In this document: positions 20,026 to 20,108 of the stretch, piece by piece
How the letters are laid out: every line of letters begins with the position of its first letter
Numbering within the stretch: position 1 is the stretch's first letter
Virus record (IMG/VR): IMGVR_UViG_3300005935_000199
Span: 1 to 20,108 of that record
Strand: one strand, 5' to 3'
From: a virus
DNA length: 20,108 bases
Position numbers and translations under genes: made by a program
The notes under the pieces: generated by a model
Database searches by the model: none
What the model saw: the letters and a program-made list of their open reading frames with translations, nothing else
Told to the model about the DNA's origin: nothing

Positions 20026-20108
20026 ATGAGCACAGTAGCCAGTGGCAACAAGTACAAGCACAGGAGCACAGGTGCCATCGTTAGAGTAACCAAGGTGGAG
20101 GACGTAGA
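20026..20108 (+). CDS. Hypothetical protein, N-terminus only (cut by right edge)
   Basis: ATG 20026 follows AAGGAGGAG. Only 27 residues are seen (MSTVASGNKYKHRSTGAIVR...), polar and basic with a strand GAIVRVTKVEDV at the edge. Not recognised. Confidence 0.55.
   Translation, partial: MSTVASGNKYKHRSTGAIVRVTKVEDV

Overview
The window is part of a tailed-phage genome (or a prophage). The head-gene set resembles the Mu-like head module: a gp29/DUF935-type portal, an I-type protease with a nested scaffold, a major capsid protein, a gp36/DUF1320-type adaptor and a G-like virion morphogenesis protein. No transposase, integrase or lysis gene could be named. A Sec signal peptide on a small protein that ends like an outer-membrane strand protein makes a Gram-negative host more likely, but the host cannot be identified.

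Layout. Positions 1-15094 are read leftward (minus strand). In transcription order they hold: a near-consensus promoter (15107-15135), terminase small subunit, a one-helix membrane protein, a secreted protein, an intein-split DNA methyltransferase, a zinc-ribbon protein, a remnant of the methyltransferase tail with a broken small gene, a tmRNA-like RNA, a cupin, terminase large subunit, a 35-residue basic protein, two tRNAs, the portal, a structured RNA with its own promoter and terminator, protease/scaffold, two paralogous small capsid proteins, the major capsid protein, and the adaptor, completion and tail genes. The last gene runs off the left edge. Positions 15485-20108 are read rightward from another near-consensus promoter. 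They hold about 13 short, tightly packed genes with strong AGGAGG ribosome sites, among them two copies of a small membrane peptide, a two-helix protein with a DnaJ-like zinc motif, and a ParB-like protein with an inserted zinc ribbon. Positions 15095-15545 form the divergent control region.

How it fits together. The left arm is the late packaging and morphogenesis programme. The right arm looks like an early or accessory region. Most of its genes are unknown, and it carries a 9-base motif (TACCGAATG) repeated just after parB and at later gene junctions.

Most unusual items: (1) an 83-nt RNA with the complete tRNA-like domain of tmRNA, including the G3-U70 alanine identity pair, but with the whole tag and pseudoknot part replaced by a short hairpin; (2) a tRNA-CAU with initiator-type features and no GG in its D loop; (3) a candidate stand-alone structured RNA between portal and protease; (4) two membrane peptides whose shared 22 residues are identical although 8 codons differ; (5) an intein at the W/SKPN junction of the methyltransferase, next to a duplicated gene tail; (6) polyserine tails on two virion proteins.
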